The notes below the pieces were generated by a model, which saw nothing but the letters and a program-made list of their open reading frames with translations, searched no databases and had not been told where the DNA came from. Of a DNA stretch of 64,000 nucleotides, positions 9,076 to 18,154 are shown one piece after another. Each line of letters starts with the position of its first letter. Position 1 is the first letter of the stretch. Position numbers and translations under genes: made by a program. This DNA comes from Parerythrobacter_A sp963761775 (GTDB lineage: Bacteria; Pseudomonadota; Alphaproteobacteria; Sphingomonadales; Sphingomonadaceae), in the NCBI GenBank assembly GCA_963761775.1, contig CAVXIF010000011.1:124001-188000 (forward strand). Direction: 5' to 3'.

Positions 9076-9118
9076 AAAAAAGCCCCGCCCGTTCGATGTG
9101 AACTGGCGGGGCTTTTTG
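9076..9118. terminator. Bidirectional terminator between clpX and the fasciclin gene
   Basis: AAAAAAGCCCCGCC pairs with GGCGGGGCTTTTT, with a loop between. The A run on one side and the T run on the other allow it to work for clpX (plus strand) and for the convergent fasciclin gene (minus strand). Confidence 0.85.
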
Positions 9119-9136
9119 TTTGCAATTGGTTGCGAT

Positions 9137-9727
9137 TTACATCGGCAACGAGACGCTGTCCGTCACATGGATGATGCCGTTCGACTGCATGACGTCGGCT
9201 TGGGTTACCGTGGCAACGCCGCCCTTGGCATCGGTCAGCATGACCATGCCGTTCATCGTACGCGCGGTCAGCTTGCCGCCGCCCACGGTCGTCACTTCGG
9301 CCATACCGCCACCGGCGTTTATCATCCTCACCAGGTCGGCTGCGGTAACGCGGCCTGCGACAGCATGGTTCAGCAGCACACCCGTCAGCATCGCCTTGTT
9401 TTCAGGCTTCAGAAGAGTGTCGACCGTCCCGGCGGGCAGCTTTGCGAATGCGGCGTTGGTGGGTGCGAACACTGTAAACGGGCCGGGGCCGGAAAGCGTA
9501 TCGACCAAACCGGCAGCCTTTACGGCTGCGACCAGTGTGGTGTGATCGGCGGAATTCACCGCGTTTTCAATAATGTTGCGCGTTTCGAACATCTCCGCGC
9601 CGCCAACCATCACGGTGTCATCCATGGTGTCGGCCATCGCCATATCGTCATTGGTGGTCATGCAGCCTGCCATCAGCGTGGCCGCGGCGGTTGTGACGAG
9701 GGCGGCGCGTAGGGTGGACATCTTCAT
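9137..9727 (-). CDS. Fasciclin-domain lipoprotein
   Basis: This is a 196-residue exported lipoprotein: a signal peptide ending in the lipobox LMAGC puts the lipidated Cys at residue 22. A single fasciclin (FAS1) domain follows, with the H1 box PFTVFAPTNAAFAKL at about residues 83-97 and the H2-like stretch ending IIHVTDSV. FAS1 domains mediate adhesion or protein-protein contact at the cell surface. The linker at residues 24-42 is unusually Met/Asp-rich. It is convergent with clpX and separated from mtgA by 89 bases. Confidence 0.88.
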   Translation of the reverse strand: MKMSTLRAALVTTAAATLMAGCMTTNDDMAMADTMDDTVMVGGAEMFETRNIIENAVNSADHTTLVAAVKAAGLVDTLSGPGPFTVFAPTNAAFAKLPAGTVDTLLKPENKAMLTGVLLNHAVAGRVTAADLVRMINAGGGMAEVTTVGGGKLTARTMNGMVMLTDAKGGVATVTQADVMQSNGIIHVTDSVSLPM

Positions 9728-9816
9728 GTGTATTCTCCGGTTTCTTCTGCGGGTATATGGCGATGCAACGTGCCATCGCGCAGAAAAGGTCCGAAAAATT
9801 TAACCATGCGTCTCGT

Positions 9817-10494
9817 TCAGTCGTAGATGCAGGCGTCCAGCCCGTCGCGGCGGACCGAACCGATGCGTGCGGCGATGGTGTTGCCATAGCGGCGGGTGAA
9901 GCCAGTCGGGTTCACTACGGACCGCTCTTTGGGCAAGGGCAGCGCAGCTGCCATGCGGGCCGCCTCGTCGACCGAAAGCTGTGCGGCGGAATGTCCGAAA
10001 TACCGTTGCGCGCCCGCTTCTGCGCCATAGGTGCCGATGCCCGTTTCCGCGACGTTGAGATAGACCTCCATGATCCGCCGTTTGCCCCAGCCTTTCTCGA
10101 TCAGGAAGGTAAACCACGCCTCCAGGCCTTTGCGAAAATAGCCACCGCCCTGCCACAGAAATACGTTCTTGGCCGTCTGCTGGCTGATGGTGGAGCCGCC
10201 CCTTATGCGCCCGCCCTCGCGGTTGCGGCGCAATGCGTTCTCTATGGCCTCGCGATCGAAGCCGTCATGGCCGCAGAATTTGCCATCCTCCGCGGCGATC
10301 ACCGCGCTGACGAGATTGCGGTCGATGTTGGCGAGCGGCTCCCAATCCTTGGTGATCCCGTTACCGTCGAGCAGCATGGTTGCGGTTACAGGCGGCGGTA
10401 CGAAGCGGAATGCCAGCACCAGCAGAACGCTTATTGCCAGGAACCACAGGGCAAGTTTGGCGAAGAAGCGGGCGATGGCGAACATGGCGACCAT
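9817..10494 (-). CDS. mtgA: Monofunctional biosynthetic peptidoglycan transglycosylase
   Basis: MtgA polymerises lipid II into glycan strands in the periplasm. The protein has 225 residues with one N-terminal membrane anchor (about 10-30). The GT51 domain motifs are all present: AAEDGKFCGHDGFD with the catalytic Glu, RGGSTISQQTAKN, and the second catalytic Glu region RRIMEVYLNVAE. No transpeptidase domain follows, which separates it from class A PBPs. ATG at 10494 or 10485 (MVAM) are both possible. It lies downstream of rpoH on the same strand, beyond the rpoH terminator. Confidence 0.93.
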   Translation of the reverse strand: MVAMFAIARFFAKLALWFLAISVLLVLAFRFVPPPVTATMLLDGNGITKDWEPLANIDRNLVSAVIAAEDGKFCGHDGFDREAIENALRRNREGGRIRGGSTISQQTAKNVFLWQGGGYFRKGLEAWFTFLIEKGWGKRRIMEVYLNVAETGIGTYGAEAGAQRYFGHSAAQLSVDEAARMAAALPLPKERSVVNPTGFTRRYGNTIAARIGSVRRDGLDACIYD

Positions 10495-10521
10495 CTAACC
10501 CGATGCGCTTTACTGGCCCAA

Positions 10522-10557
10522 ACGAAAAAGGGGCCGAACCATCGGTTCGACCCCTCG
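10522..10557 (-). terminator. Rho-independent terminator of rpoH
   Basis: Read on the minus strand, GAGGGGTCGAACC and GGTTCGGCCCC form a hairpin followed by TTTTTCG. It lies just after the rpoH stop. Confidence 0.8.
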
Positions 10558-10578
10558 CAAATTTGCATGCGATGCAAA

Positions 10579-11481
10579 CTACGCCGCGGCCGGCACCAGC
10601 CGTTCACCGGCAATTGCCTTCATCGCCTTTTGCAGCTTTTCGAACGCGCGCACTTCGATCTGGCGGATGCGTTCACGGCTGACGGAATAGACTTTGCTCA
10701 GTTCCTCCAGCGTCTGCGGATTGTCCGACAGGCGCCGTTCGGCAAGGATGTGCTTTTCGCGGTCGTTCAGGCCGTCCATCGCTTCCACCAGCATGTCGTG
10801 CCGCACTTCGGCTTCCTCGGCTTCGGCGACGGTTTCATCCTGCAAGGGGCGCTCGTCGGTCAGCCAATCCTGCCACTGTCCCGCGCCTTCCTCGCCATTG
10901 CGCATCGGCACGTTGAGCGAGCCGTCGCCGCCCATCATCATGCGGCGGTTCATGTTGACCACTTCCTGCTCCGGCACGCCGAGATCGGTGGCGATCTTCA
11001 GCACGTCTTCGGGATGCATGTCGCTGTCTTCGTAGGCATCGAGCTGCTTCTTCATGCGCCGCAGGTTGAAAAACAGCTTCTTCTGCGCTGCCGTGGTGCC
11101 CATCTTGACCAGGCTCCAGCTGCGCAGGATATATTCCTGAATGCTCGCCTTGATCCACCACATCGCATAGGTCGCGAGGCGGAAGCCGCGGTCGGACTCG
11201 AACTTCTTGACGCCCTGCATCAGGCCGACATTGCCTTCGGAAATCAGGTCGGAGACGGGCAGACCGTAGCCGCGATAGCCCATCGCGATCTTCGCAACGA
11301 GGCGCAGGTGCGACTGCACCAGTTGCGCGGCGGCATCGGGGTCTTCGTGCTCTTCGTACCGCTTGGCGAGCATGTACTCGTTCTCGGCGGTCAGGATGGG
11401 GTATTTCTTGATCTGGGCGAGGTAGCCGTTGAGGCTCTGTTCGCCGCCTAGCGCCGGAACGCTCATTGCTCTGCTGGACAT
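10579..11481 (-). CDS. rpoH: RNA polymerase heat-shock sigma factor RpoH (sigma-32)
   Basis: RpoH directs RNA polymerase to chaperone and protease genes. The protein has 300 residues. Region 2 motifs include SHLRLVAKIA, GYGLPVSDLISEGNVGLM and RLATYAMWWIKASIQEYILRSW. The RpoH box, which distinguishes it from other group 3 sigmas, is KKLFFNLRR. Region 4 has DREKHILAERR and the helix-turn-helix YSVSRERIRQIEVRAFEKL. ATG at 11481 is chosen over an upstream start at 11532 because GGAAAGG lies at the right distance and MSS starts are usual. Likely targets in this window are clpB and clpP. Confidence 0.95.
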   Translation of the reverse strand: MSSRAMSVPALGGEQSLNGYLAQIKKYPILTAENEYMLAKRYEEHEDPDAAAQLVQSHLRLVAKIAMGYRGYGLPVSDLISEGNVGLMQGVKKFESDRGFRLATYAMWWIKASIQEYILRSWSLVKMGTTAAQKKLFFNLRRMKKQLDAYEDSDMHPEDVLKIATDLGVPEQEVVNMNRRMMMGGDGSLNVPMRNGEEGAGQWQDWLTDERPLQDETVAEAEEAEVRHDMLVEAMDGLNDREKHILAERRLSDNPQTLEELSKVYSVSRERIRQIEVRAFEKLQKAMKAIAGERLVPAAA

Positions 11482-11591
11482 CTTTTTACCTTTCCAAAGC
11501 GTCGACCATGCTGCCGGACCCCGGCTGGGCATCCGTTCGTTCTGGCCACAAGGTTACGTATACACGATTTTGCACAAAACTTCAGTGCATT

Positions 11592-12935
11592 TCATCGAAG
11601 AGAACGTGCGGTTTCATCGATAAGTTCCTGCATGTCGGGTGGCAGGTCGCTGGTGAAATCTACGCGTTCGCCGGTCGCCGGATGCACGAAACCCAGCTCC
11701 GCCGCGTGCAGCGCCTGTCGGGTAAAGTTCAGGCGTTTGACAAGCGGGCGAAGCGCGGGCGGGGTGCGTCCGTAAACCGGATCCCCTGTTAGCGGATGGC
11801 CGATTGATGCGCAGTGAACGCGGATCTGGTGCGTGCGGCCGGTTTCCAGTGTGCAGGCGATGAGACTGCACCCGTCCAGCCGTTGCCGCGTTTCGTAATG
11901 CGTCACCGCATGTTTGCCGCGCGTCGCATCGTCGGGCAGCACCGCCATCTTCTTGCGGTTGGCGGAGGAACGACCCAGCTTTCCGGCGATGGTGCCCGCA
12001 GGCGGCGCGGGATGGCCGTTGCAGATGGCGAGGTAGCGGCGGTGGATCGAATGGTCTGCGAACTGCGCGGCCAGCCCTTCATGCGCCTGCGTCGTCTTGG
12101 CGGCGACCAGCAGGCCGGAGGTGTCCTTGTCTATCCGGTGCACGATGCCGGGCCGCGCCACGCCGCCAATGCCCGATAATTGCCCCCGGCAATGATGCAG
12201 CAGCGCATTGACCAGCGTGCCGTCGGCATTCCCGGCAGCGGGGTGGACGACCATGCCGGCGGGCTTGTCGATCACGATGAGGTGCTCGTCCTCATAAGCA
12301 ATGACGAGCGGAATATCCTGTGGTCGTGCCTCCGCTTCGGCGGCGGGAGGCAGGGCGATGGTGAAGGGCGATCCGGCGGGGGTCTTGGTGGAGGGGTTGG
12401 TGGCCAGGGTGCCTGCGATAGTCACATTGCCCGCCGCAATCAGCGCCTTGATACGCTCTCGCGATAGGTCCGTGGCCTCGGTGAGGGCGCGATCTAGGCG
12501 GGTGGTTTGGGTGGTGGTGCCAGTGATTTGTTGAGCAGTATTCGGAAATGGGGAGGACGGCCCTTTGACAAGCTCAGCACGACCCTTCGACAGGCTCAGG
12601 GCGAACGGAGGTCGGTCTTCTTTTCCCCCCGTTCGTGCTGAGCTTGTCGAAGCATTGCCCTTACTCGTCGCCAACCGAGAAATCTCATCCCAATCTCCAC
12701 GTATCAGCGCCTGCTTCTTCGCCCGCGACCACCCCTTGATCCGTCGCTCCGCTTCCAGCGCCTCTATGCGTGAGCCAAACTCGCCCGACCAAACCAGCTC
12801 GATCGGAAGCCGATCCGATGTCCAGCCTTTGATATCCCCGGACTGGTGCTGTGCGATGCGTAGGTCGAGATTGTCCGTATGCCCGGTATAATACGCCCCG
12901 CCCCGGCAATGCAGCATGTAGGTCCAGAAGGGCAT
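11592..12935 (-). CDS. rluD: Fusion: GIY-YIG nuclease domain joined through a palindromic repeat to RluD-type 23S rRNA pseudouridine synthase
   Basis: Residues 1-95 are a complete small GIY-YIG domain (MLHCRGGAYYTGHT, IKGWSRAKKQALI), normally a free-standing protein of about 90-100 residues. Residues about 96-131 (ASTSSARTG ... LSLSKGRAELVKG) are translation of the palindromic repeat at 12563-12656. From about residue 140 an S4 RNA-binding domain and the RluA/RluD catalytic domain follow, with the catalytic Asp in HRIDKDTSGLL and a GRTHQIRVH motif. RluD makes pseudouridines in helix 69 of 23S rRNA. No ATG, GTG or TTG in this frame lies between the nuclease domain and the S4 domain, so rluD can only be translated as part of the fusion, from a CTG, or after an undetected frame change. 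Confidence 0.8.
   Translation of the reverse strand: MPFWTYMLHCRGGAYYTGHTDNLDLRIAQHQSGDIKGWTSDRLPIELVWSGEFGSRIEALEAERRIKGWSRAKKQALIRGDWDEISRLATSKGNASTSSARTGGKEDRPPFALSLSKGRAELVKGPSSPFPNTAQQITGTTTQTTRLDRALTEATDLSRERIKALIAAGNVTIAGTLATNPSTKTPAGSPFTIALPPAAEAEARPQDIPLVIAYEDEHLIVIDKPAGMVVHPAAGNADGTLVNALLHHCRGQLSGIGGVARPGIVHRIDKDTSGLLVAAKTTQAHEGLAAQFADHSIHRRYLAICNGHPAPPAGTIAGKLGRSSANRKKMAVLPDDATRGKHAVTHYETRQRLDGCSLIACTLETGRTHQIRVHCASIGHPLTGDPVYGRTPPALRPLVKRLNFTRQALHAAELGFVHPATGERVDFTSDLPPDMQELIDETARSLR
12563..12656. repeat. Sphingomonad palindromic repeat, copy 1 (inside the rluD fusion)
   Basis: Three half-sites: TTTGACAAGCTCAGCACGA and CTTCGACAGGCTCAGG on one arm, and the inverted TCGTGCTGAGCTTGTCGAA on the other, with a short non-repeat loop. 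It shares its core with the copies at 12958, 32908 and 43617. It is read in frame between the two domains of the fusion protein. Confidence 0.85.
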
Positions 12936-12957
12936 GGTTCTTCGCTAAGAGCAGCAC

Positions 12958-13033
12958 GAGCCTTCGACAAGCTCAGGGCGAACGGATTTGTCCAATACCC
13001 CTACTCCGCTCGCCCTGAGCTTGTCGAAGGGCC
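12958..13033. repeat. Sphingomonad palindromic repeat, copy 2 (upstream of the JAMM gene)
   Basis: CCTTCGACAAGCTCAGGGCG at 12961 and its inverse CGCCCTGAGCTTGTCGAAGG, ending at 13030, flank a 30-base loop. Transcribed, it would form a long hairpin in the intergenic space between the fusion gene and the JAMM peptidase. Confidence 0.88.
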
Positions 13034-13055
13034 GTCCTTTCTTCAAACCGGAACG

Positions 13056-13448
13056 ATGCTCGAAATCGCCAAACAAGCACTGCAGCACCTGCTCACCGAA
13101 GCGCAAGCCGCGCATCCGCACGAATGCTGCGGCCTGCTGCTCGGGCACTGCGACACCGTCGCCGCCATCGCACCCGCCGCCAACGTCCACCCGACACCTG
13201 CCACGCATTTCGGGATCGACCCCGCCGCGCTGATCGGGGCGCATCGAGCCGCGCGACATGGCGGACCGGCGGTACTGGGCCATTACCACTCGCACCCCAA
13301 TGGTCGGGTCGGACCTTCGCCGACCGACCGTGCCATGGCGACAGGGGACGGGGCGATCTGGGCGATCATCGCCGATGGCGCGGTCACCTTCTGGCGCGAT
13401 GCGGACAACGATATCAGGGCACTTTCCTACCGGTCCGTTTCGGACTAA
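13056..13448 (+). CDS. JAMM/MPN+ (Mov34 family) metallopeptidase
   Basis: This compact 130-residue single-domain protein has an intact JAMM zinc site: the upstream Glu in HPHECCGLLLG, then HYHSHPNG with the two zinc-binding His residues, and the Asp in SPTDRAMA. Bacterial members remove ubiquitin-like or sulfur-carrier protein tails or act as general isopeptidases; the substrate here is unknown. The start at 13056 follows the palindromic repeat directly. A longer open frame upstream is only translation of the repeat. It is followed by chpT on the same strand after 126 bases. Confidence 0.85.
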   Translation: MLEIAKQALQHLLTEAQAAHPHECCGLLLGHCDTVAAIAPAANVHPTPATHFGIDPAALIGAHRAARHGGPAVLGHYHSHPNGRVGPSPTDRAMATGDGAIWAIIADGAVTFWRDADNDIRALSYRSVSD

Positions 13449-13574
13449 ACGGGCGCTGATGAGGACACTTAAACTTACGTCGCGACACGCGCCTGCGAAC
13501 CGAAAACTGCCAGTCAAAACTTTCCGCTCTGGACAGTGCAACACCTGTTCCATGTCTCAGCTCGGAGTAACACC

Positions 13575-14234
13575 ATGAACGCCAGTACTTCGGTCGATCT
13601 TGCCAGCCTGCTGTGTTCGCGGCTGTGTCATGATCTGCTATCACCCATCGGGGCGCTGAATAACGGGCTGGAATTGCTGGCCGACGAACGCGATCCGCAG
13701 ATGCGCGAAAAGTGCATCGAATTGCTGGAACAAAGCGCACGGGTCAGCGCCGACAAGCTGAAATTTTTCCGCCTCGCCTACGGAGCGGCCGGGGGCTACG
13801 GCGAGATGGTGGAAGTCGCCGAACCGCGCGCCGCGATCGATGCGCTGATCGGCGAGAACAAGCGGATCGAGGCGAACTGGGCGCTGGCGCAGGACAAGCT
13901 GCCCAAGGATGCGGTGAAGGTGCTGCTGAACTTCGCGCATATCGCCATCGACGCGCTGGTGCGTGGCGGCACGCTGGATATCGGCGCGGAAATGCGCGAC
14001 GGCCAGACCGAGATCGTGGTGCGCGCATCGGGCGCGAAGATTGCGTTCGACGAGGATATCGGACGCGCGCTGCAAGCCGAATTGCCGCTGGAGGATTTGA
14101 GCGGGCGCACGGCGGCGGCGCATATGCTGTGCCTGCTGGCCGAACGCAGCGGCGGGGGTCTGCAATACCAGTATCTGAGCGATGCGCTGGTGCTGGGCGC
14201 GGTGCTGCCGGGCGGCGAAGGGCTGATCGGTTGA
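13575..14234 (+). CDS. chpT: Histidine phosphotransferase ChpT
   Basis: ChpT relays phosphate from the hybrid kinase CckA to CtrA and CpdR in the alphaproteobacterial cell-cycle network. The 219-residue protein has the conserved phospho-acceptor His in LCSRLCHDLLSPIGALNNGLE (about residues 12-32) in a DHp-like helical hairpin. A degenerate ATPase-like domain follows, with GRTAAAHMLCLLAER near the end and no nucleotide-binding motifs. GGAGTAACACC precedes the ATG at 13575. The presence of this gene is a strong marker for Alphaproteobacteria. The amidase gene starts five bases after its stop, so the two are probably co-transcribed. Confidence 0.92.
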   Translation: MNASTSVDLASLLCSRLCHDLLSPIGALNNGLELLADERDPQMREKCIELLEQSARVSADKLKFFRLAYGAAGGYGEMVEVAEPRAAIDALIGENKRIEANWALAQDKLPKDAVKVLLNFAHIAIDALVRGGTLDIGAEMRDGQTEIVVRASGAKIAFDEDIGRALQAELPLEDLSGRTAAAHMLCLLAERSGGGLQYQYLSDALVLGAVLPGGEGLIG

Positions 14235-14238
14235 CCCG

Positions 14239-14946
14239 ATGACCGACGAGCTGGTCCACCGCGAGGTTCTCTCCCCCAACTGCAACGACCGCGCGCTGCC
14301 GATTTCGATGGTGGTGCTGCATTATACCGAGATGCAGTCGGCGGACGTTGCACTGGACCGGCTGACCGATCCCAATTCAGGGGTCAGCGCACATTACCTC
14401 ATCAGCGAAGCGGGCGAGGTCATTCGGCTGGTGCCCGAAGAAAAGCGCGCGTGGCATGCCGGCGTGTCGTTCTGGCGCGGGCACAAGGATGTCAACTCCG
14501 CCGCCATCGGGATCGAACTGGACCATCCCGGCCACCGCTTCGGTTATCGCGATTTTTCGCAAGCGCAATTCGACGCACTGGTGCCGCTGCTCGCCCGCAT
14601 GGTGAAGGAACACGACATCCCGCGCGCCAATGTAGTGGGGCATTCCGATGTCGCGCCCGCGCGCAAGATCGACCCGGGCGAGCTGTTCCCGTGGGCGCGG
14701 CTGGCGGAATACGGGCTGTGCCTGCCTACGCCGGAAAAACTGGAGGCAGGCGATCCGTTCGACAATGACGGGTCGTTCTACCTCGCGCTGGAACGGTATG
14801 GCTACGACGTCACCGACGGTCACAAGGCGGTGGAAGCGTTCCAGCGCCGCTGGCGGCCCGGCAGGATCGATGGCCAGATAGACGGGCAATTGCGCGCGAT
14901 CCTGTTCCAGTTGCTGCTGGACCGCGACCGCGGGAGTGCTAGATAA
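14239..14946 (+). CDS. N-acetylmuramoyl-L-alanine amidase (AmiD/AmpD-type, amidase_2)
   Basis: This zinc amidase cleaves the lactyl-amide bond between MurNAc and the stem peptide. Family motifs are VVLHYTEM (first zinc His), GVSAHYLI, AWHAGVSFWRG and VVGHSDVAPARKIDPG (second His and the Lys/Asp region). A C-terminal segment from about residue 175 resembles a peptidoglycan-binding domain (GSFYLALERYGYDV, EAFQRRWRP, DGQ). The protein is 235 residues. No convincing signal peptide is seen, so a cytoplasmic recycling role like AmpD is possible. It directly precedes rnpB. Confidence 0.9.
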   Translation: MTDELVHREVLSPNCNDRALPISMVVLHYTEMQSADVALDRLTDPNSGVSAHYLISEAGEVIRLVPEEKRAWHAGVSFWRGHKDVNSAAIGIELDHPGHRFGYRDFSQAQFDALVPLLARMVKEHDIPRANVVGHSDVAPARKIDPGELFPWARLAEYGLCLPTPEKLEAGDPFDNDGSFYLALERYGYDVTDGHKAVEAFQRRWRPGRIDGQIDGQLRAILFQLLLDRDRGSAR

Positions 14947-14955
14947 AGACCTGTG

Positions 14956-15362
<407 letters not shown>

Positions 15363-15366
15363 CATA

Positions 15367-16836
15367 TTATTCCGCGACGGCTTGCTCGCGGATCAGCACA
15401 AAGACAGCAACGGCTCCGGCCAGTGCCAGCACCGCGCCGACCCAGCTGGCGTTTTTGAAACCCGACACCAGCGCGCCGCCCGCCAACACCGGGCCGAGCA
15501 AGGCTGTCGCTATCAGCCCCGCAACCCGCGAAATCGCATTGTTGACGCCCGACGCCACGCCCGCGAACCTGTCCTCCACCGCATTCATCACTGCCGTGGT
15601 CAGCGGCGCGACGCTCAGCGCCATACCGAGTGCCATCACGACGAGACCGGGCAATATACCGGTGGCATAGGACATCGCCGGATCGGCCCGCAGCGCGAAC
15701 AGTACGAAGCCCGCCGCGACCAGTATCGGCCCGATTGTCAGCGTGATCCGCACGCCGATCCGCTGCGCCAGCCCGCCGAACCGGCGCGATAGCAGGCCCA
15801 TGATTGCGGGGAAGGGCAGCATCGCCGCCCCGGCCTGCGTCGCGGTATAATCGAAGGTCTGGATCAGCATGTAGGGCAGTACCACGAGCAATCCGCCGAG
15901 CGCGGCGTAGAGCAGGAAGGTGAGGATCGAGATGCCGCTGAAACTGCGCGATGCGAATATGCCGAGCGGCATCATCGCATCTCCCCGCTTGCTATGTTGG
16001 ACAATCAGGAACACGGTCGCCAATGCGATACCGAGTAGTCCGGTCGGCAGGACGTGCAGACTGCTCAAGCCGCGCGATGGCAGCGCGACCAGCGCATAGA
16101 CCAGCGATGCCAGCGCCGCGCTGGCGAGGACGGCACCGGCTATGTCGAGGGGTTTGCGTTCCTCTTCCGCCTCGCGCGATTCGCGGATCGCGCCGTTCGC
16201 AACGAGCCATGCGGCGAAGGCCGGGAGAATGACCAGGGCAAAGGCCCAGCGCCAGTCGAGATAGTCGACGATCAGCCCGCCCAGCACGGGCGCTACCGCA
16301 CCGCCGATCGCGCCCGCCGCCGCCCAGGTGCCGATGGCCTTGCCGCGTTTCTCGCCGCTGAATGCGTCGGCAAGGATAGCAAGGCTGGTGGGGGCGAGCA
16401 GTGCTGCGCCAAGCCCTTGGGCAAACCGTCCGGCCAGCAGTATTTCGAATGCTGGCGCTATCGCGCAGCCGAGGCTGGCCAAGCCGAACAGTAGCAGGCC
16501 GAGGCGGAACACGCGCTTGCGCCCGAAATTGTCGCCCAGCGCCCCGCCGACCAGAACGAATGCGCCCAATGGAAGGAGATAGGCATTGACGATCCACTGC
16601 ACCCCGGCAGCATCCAGCGCCATCGTCCGCTGCATCGTCGGCAGCGCGACATTGACGATGGAACCCATGATGAAGGCGAGCGAAGAACCGAGAACCGTGG
16701 CAACGAGGGTGCCGGTCTCGGACGGGCACGGCTGCGTGTCCGGAACGCGACTTTGGCCTAAACTTCCCTCAACTTCCGGATCCCGGTGCTTGAAGTTTGC
16801 GTGTTCAAGACAGGGCGGGGGAAGCGCGGTGGGCAC
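15367..16836 (-). CDS. MFS transporter, DHA2-like (14-TM drug efflux type)
   Basis: This is a major facilitator exporter driven by proton antiport. About 14 hydrophobic segments are present, with motif A GDNFGRKRVFRLG between TM2 and TM3 and an APTSLAIL/APVLGGLIVDY motif-C-like stretch. The start is uncertain: no ATG exists between the end of ugd and TM1. GTG at 16836, seven bases after the ugd stop, is chosen; it gives a roughly 40-residue leader before TM1 at LVATVLGSSLAFIMG. Another GTG near 16733 would need one base removed. It probably forms an operon with the phosphatase gene and ugd. The substrate is unknown. Confidence 0.78.
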   Translation of the reverse strand: MPTALPPPCLEHANFKHRDPEVEGSLGQSRVPDTQPCPSETGTLVATVLGSSLAFIMGSIVNVALPTMQRTMALDAAGVQWIVNAYLLPLGAFVLVGGALGDNFGRKRVFRLGLLLFGLASLGCAIAPAFEILLAGRFAQGLGAALLAPTSLAILADAFSGEKRGKAIGTWAAAGAIGGAVAPVLGGLIVDYLDWRWAFALVILPAFAAWLVANGAIRESREAEEERKPLDIAGAVLASAALASLVYALVALPSRGLSSLHVLPTGLLGIALATVFLIVQHSKRGDAMMPLGIFASRSFSGISILTFLLYAALGGLLVVLPYMLIQTFDYTATQAGAAMLPFPAIMGLLSRRFGGLAQRIGVRITLTIGPILVAAGFVLFALRADPAMSYATGILPGLVVMALGMALSVAPLTTAVMNAVEDRFAGVASGVNNAISRVAGLIATALLGPVLAGGALVSGFKNASWVGAVLALAGAVAVFVLIREQAVAE

Positions 16837-16843
16837 CGGACAG

Positions 16844-18154
16844 TCAGTCGCGGCCCACGCTGCTATAGGTGAAACCGGCAGCGCGCACGTCCTCGGGGTC
16901 GTAAATGTTGCGCAGGTCGACCAGCACGGGTGCTTTTGCCAGCGACTTGATGCGGGTGAAGTCCAGCGCGCGGAATGCATCCCATTCGGTCACGATTACC
17001 ACAGCATCGGCACCCTCGATGGCGGAATAGGGATCGTCGCACATCGCCACGTCGGGCATGATCGGGCGCGCCAGTTCCATGCCTTCGGGATCGTATGCGG
17101 CAACCTCTACCCCCGCATCGGTCAGCGTCTGTGCGACGGCGATGGCCGGGCTATCGCGCATATCGTCGGTGTTCGGCTTGAAGGTCAGGCCCAGCAGCGC
17201 GACCCGTTTGCCGCGTGCATCCTTCGTGCCGCCCAGCGCCTCGATCACCTTGCGGCCCATCGCCCGCTTGCGGCTGTCATTGGTCTTCACCACCGCTTCC
17301 ACGATGCGAACCGGGCTATCGTAATCCTCCGCCGTCTTCAGCAGCGCGAGCGTATCCTTGGGAAAGCACGATCCGCCATAGCCCGGCCCGGCATGCAGGA
17401 ACTTTGCCCCGATACGGTTGTCCATGCCGATGCCACGGCTGACATCCTGCACATTCGCGCCCACCTTTTCGCACAGGTCGGCCATCTCGTTGATGAAAGT
17501 GATCTTGGTGGCGAGGAAGGCATTGGCGGCGTATTTGATCAGCTCGCTGGAGCGGCGGCTGGTGAACAGGATCGGCGATTCATTGAGGAACAGCGGGCGA
17601 TAGACCTCGCGCATGACTTCGCGCCCGAAGTCGTCCTCCGCGCCGATAACGATCCGGTCAGGGCGCTTGAAATCGCCGATAGCCGCCCCTTCGCGCAGGA
17701 ATTCGGGATTGGACACGACCGCGAAGCGATGCGCCGTGCCGCTGTCGGCAAGAATGCGCTCGACCTCGTCGCCGGTGCCCACGGGCACGGTGGACTTGGT
17801 GACGATGACCGCGTCGTTCGACAGATGCTTGCCGATATCGCGCGCGACGGCGTGGACGAAAGTAAGGTCCGCATGCCCGTCGCCCCGGCGGCTGGGCGTG
17901 CCGACGGCGATGAAGATAGCAGCGGCGTCCGCGATGCCTGCTGCCATGTCGGTGGAGAAGCTGAGGCGTCCCGCCTGCACATTGCCGGCGACCAGCGCGT
18001 CGAGACCGGGCTCGTAAATCGGCATGATGCCGTCTTCCAGCGCGTCGATCTTGGCCTGGTCGGTGTCGATGCACACCACATCGTGCCCGAAATCGGCAAA
18101 GCATGCGCCGGACACCAGTCCGACATAGCCTGCGCCCACCATTGCGATTTTCAT
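16844..18154 (-). CDS. ugd: UDP-glucose 6-dehydrogenase (UDP-glucose/GDP-mannose dehydrogenase family)
   Basis: This enzyme oxidises UDP-glucose to UDP-glucuronate with two NAD+, supplying precursors for exopolysaccharide or glycolipids. In Sphingomonadales UDP-glucuronate also feeds glycosphingolipid synthesis. The Rossmann motif GAGYVGLVSG is at residues 7-16, and AVGTPSRRGDGHAD follows. The catalytic Cys lies in GYGGSCFPKD at about residues 256-265, and LGLTFKPNTDDMRDSP starts the C-terminal NAD domain. The length of 436 residues is typical. Its ATG overlaps the stop of the preceding phosphatase gene as ATGA, indicating translational coupling. Confidence 0.95.
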   Translation of the reverse strand: MKIAMVGAGYVGLVSGACFADFGHDVVCIDTDQAKIDALEDGIMPIYEPGLDALVAGNVQAGRLSFSTDMAAGIADAAAIFIAVGTPSRRGDGHADLTFVHAVARDIGKHLSNDAVIVTKSTVPVGTGDEVERILADSGTAHRFAVVSNPEFLREGAAIGDFKRPDRIVIGAEDDFGREVMREVYRPLFLNESPILFTSRRSSELIKYAANAFLATKITFINEMADLCEKVGANVQDVSRGIGMDNRIGAKFLHAGPGYGGSCFPKDTLALLKTAEDYDSPVRIVEAVVKTNDSRKRAMGRKVIEALGGTKDARGKRVALLGLTFKPNTDDMRDSPAIAVAQTLTDAGVEVAAYDPEGMELARPIMPDVAMCDDPYSAIEGADAVVIVTEWDAFRALDFTRIKSLAKAPVLVDLRNIYDPEDVRAAGFTYSSVGRD

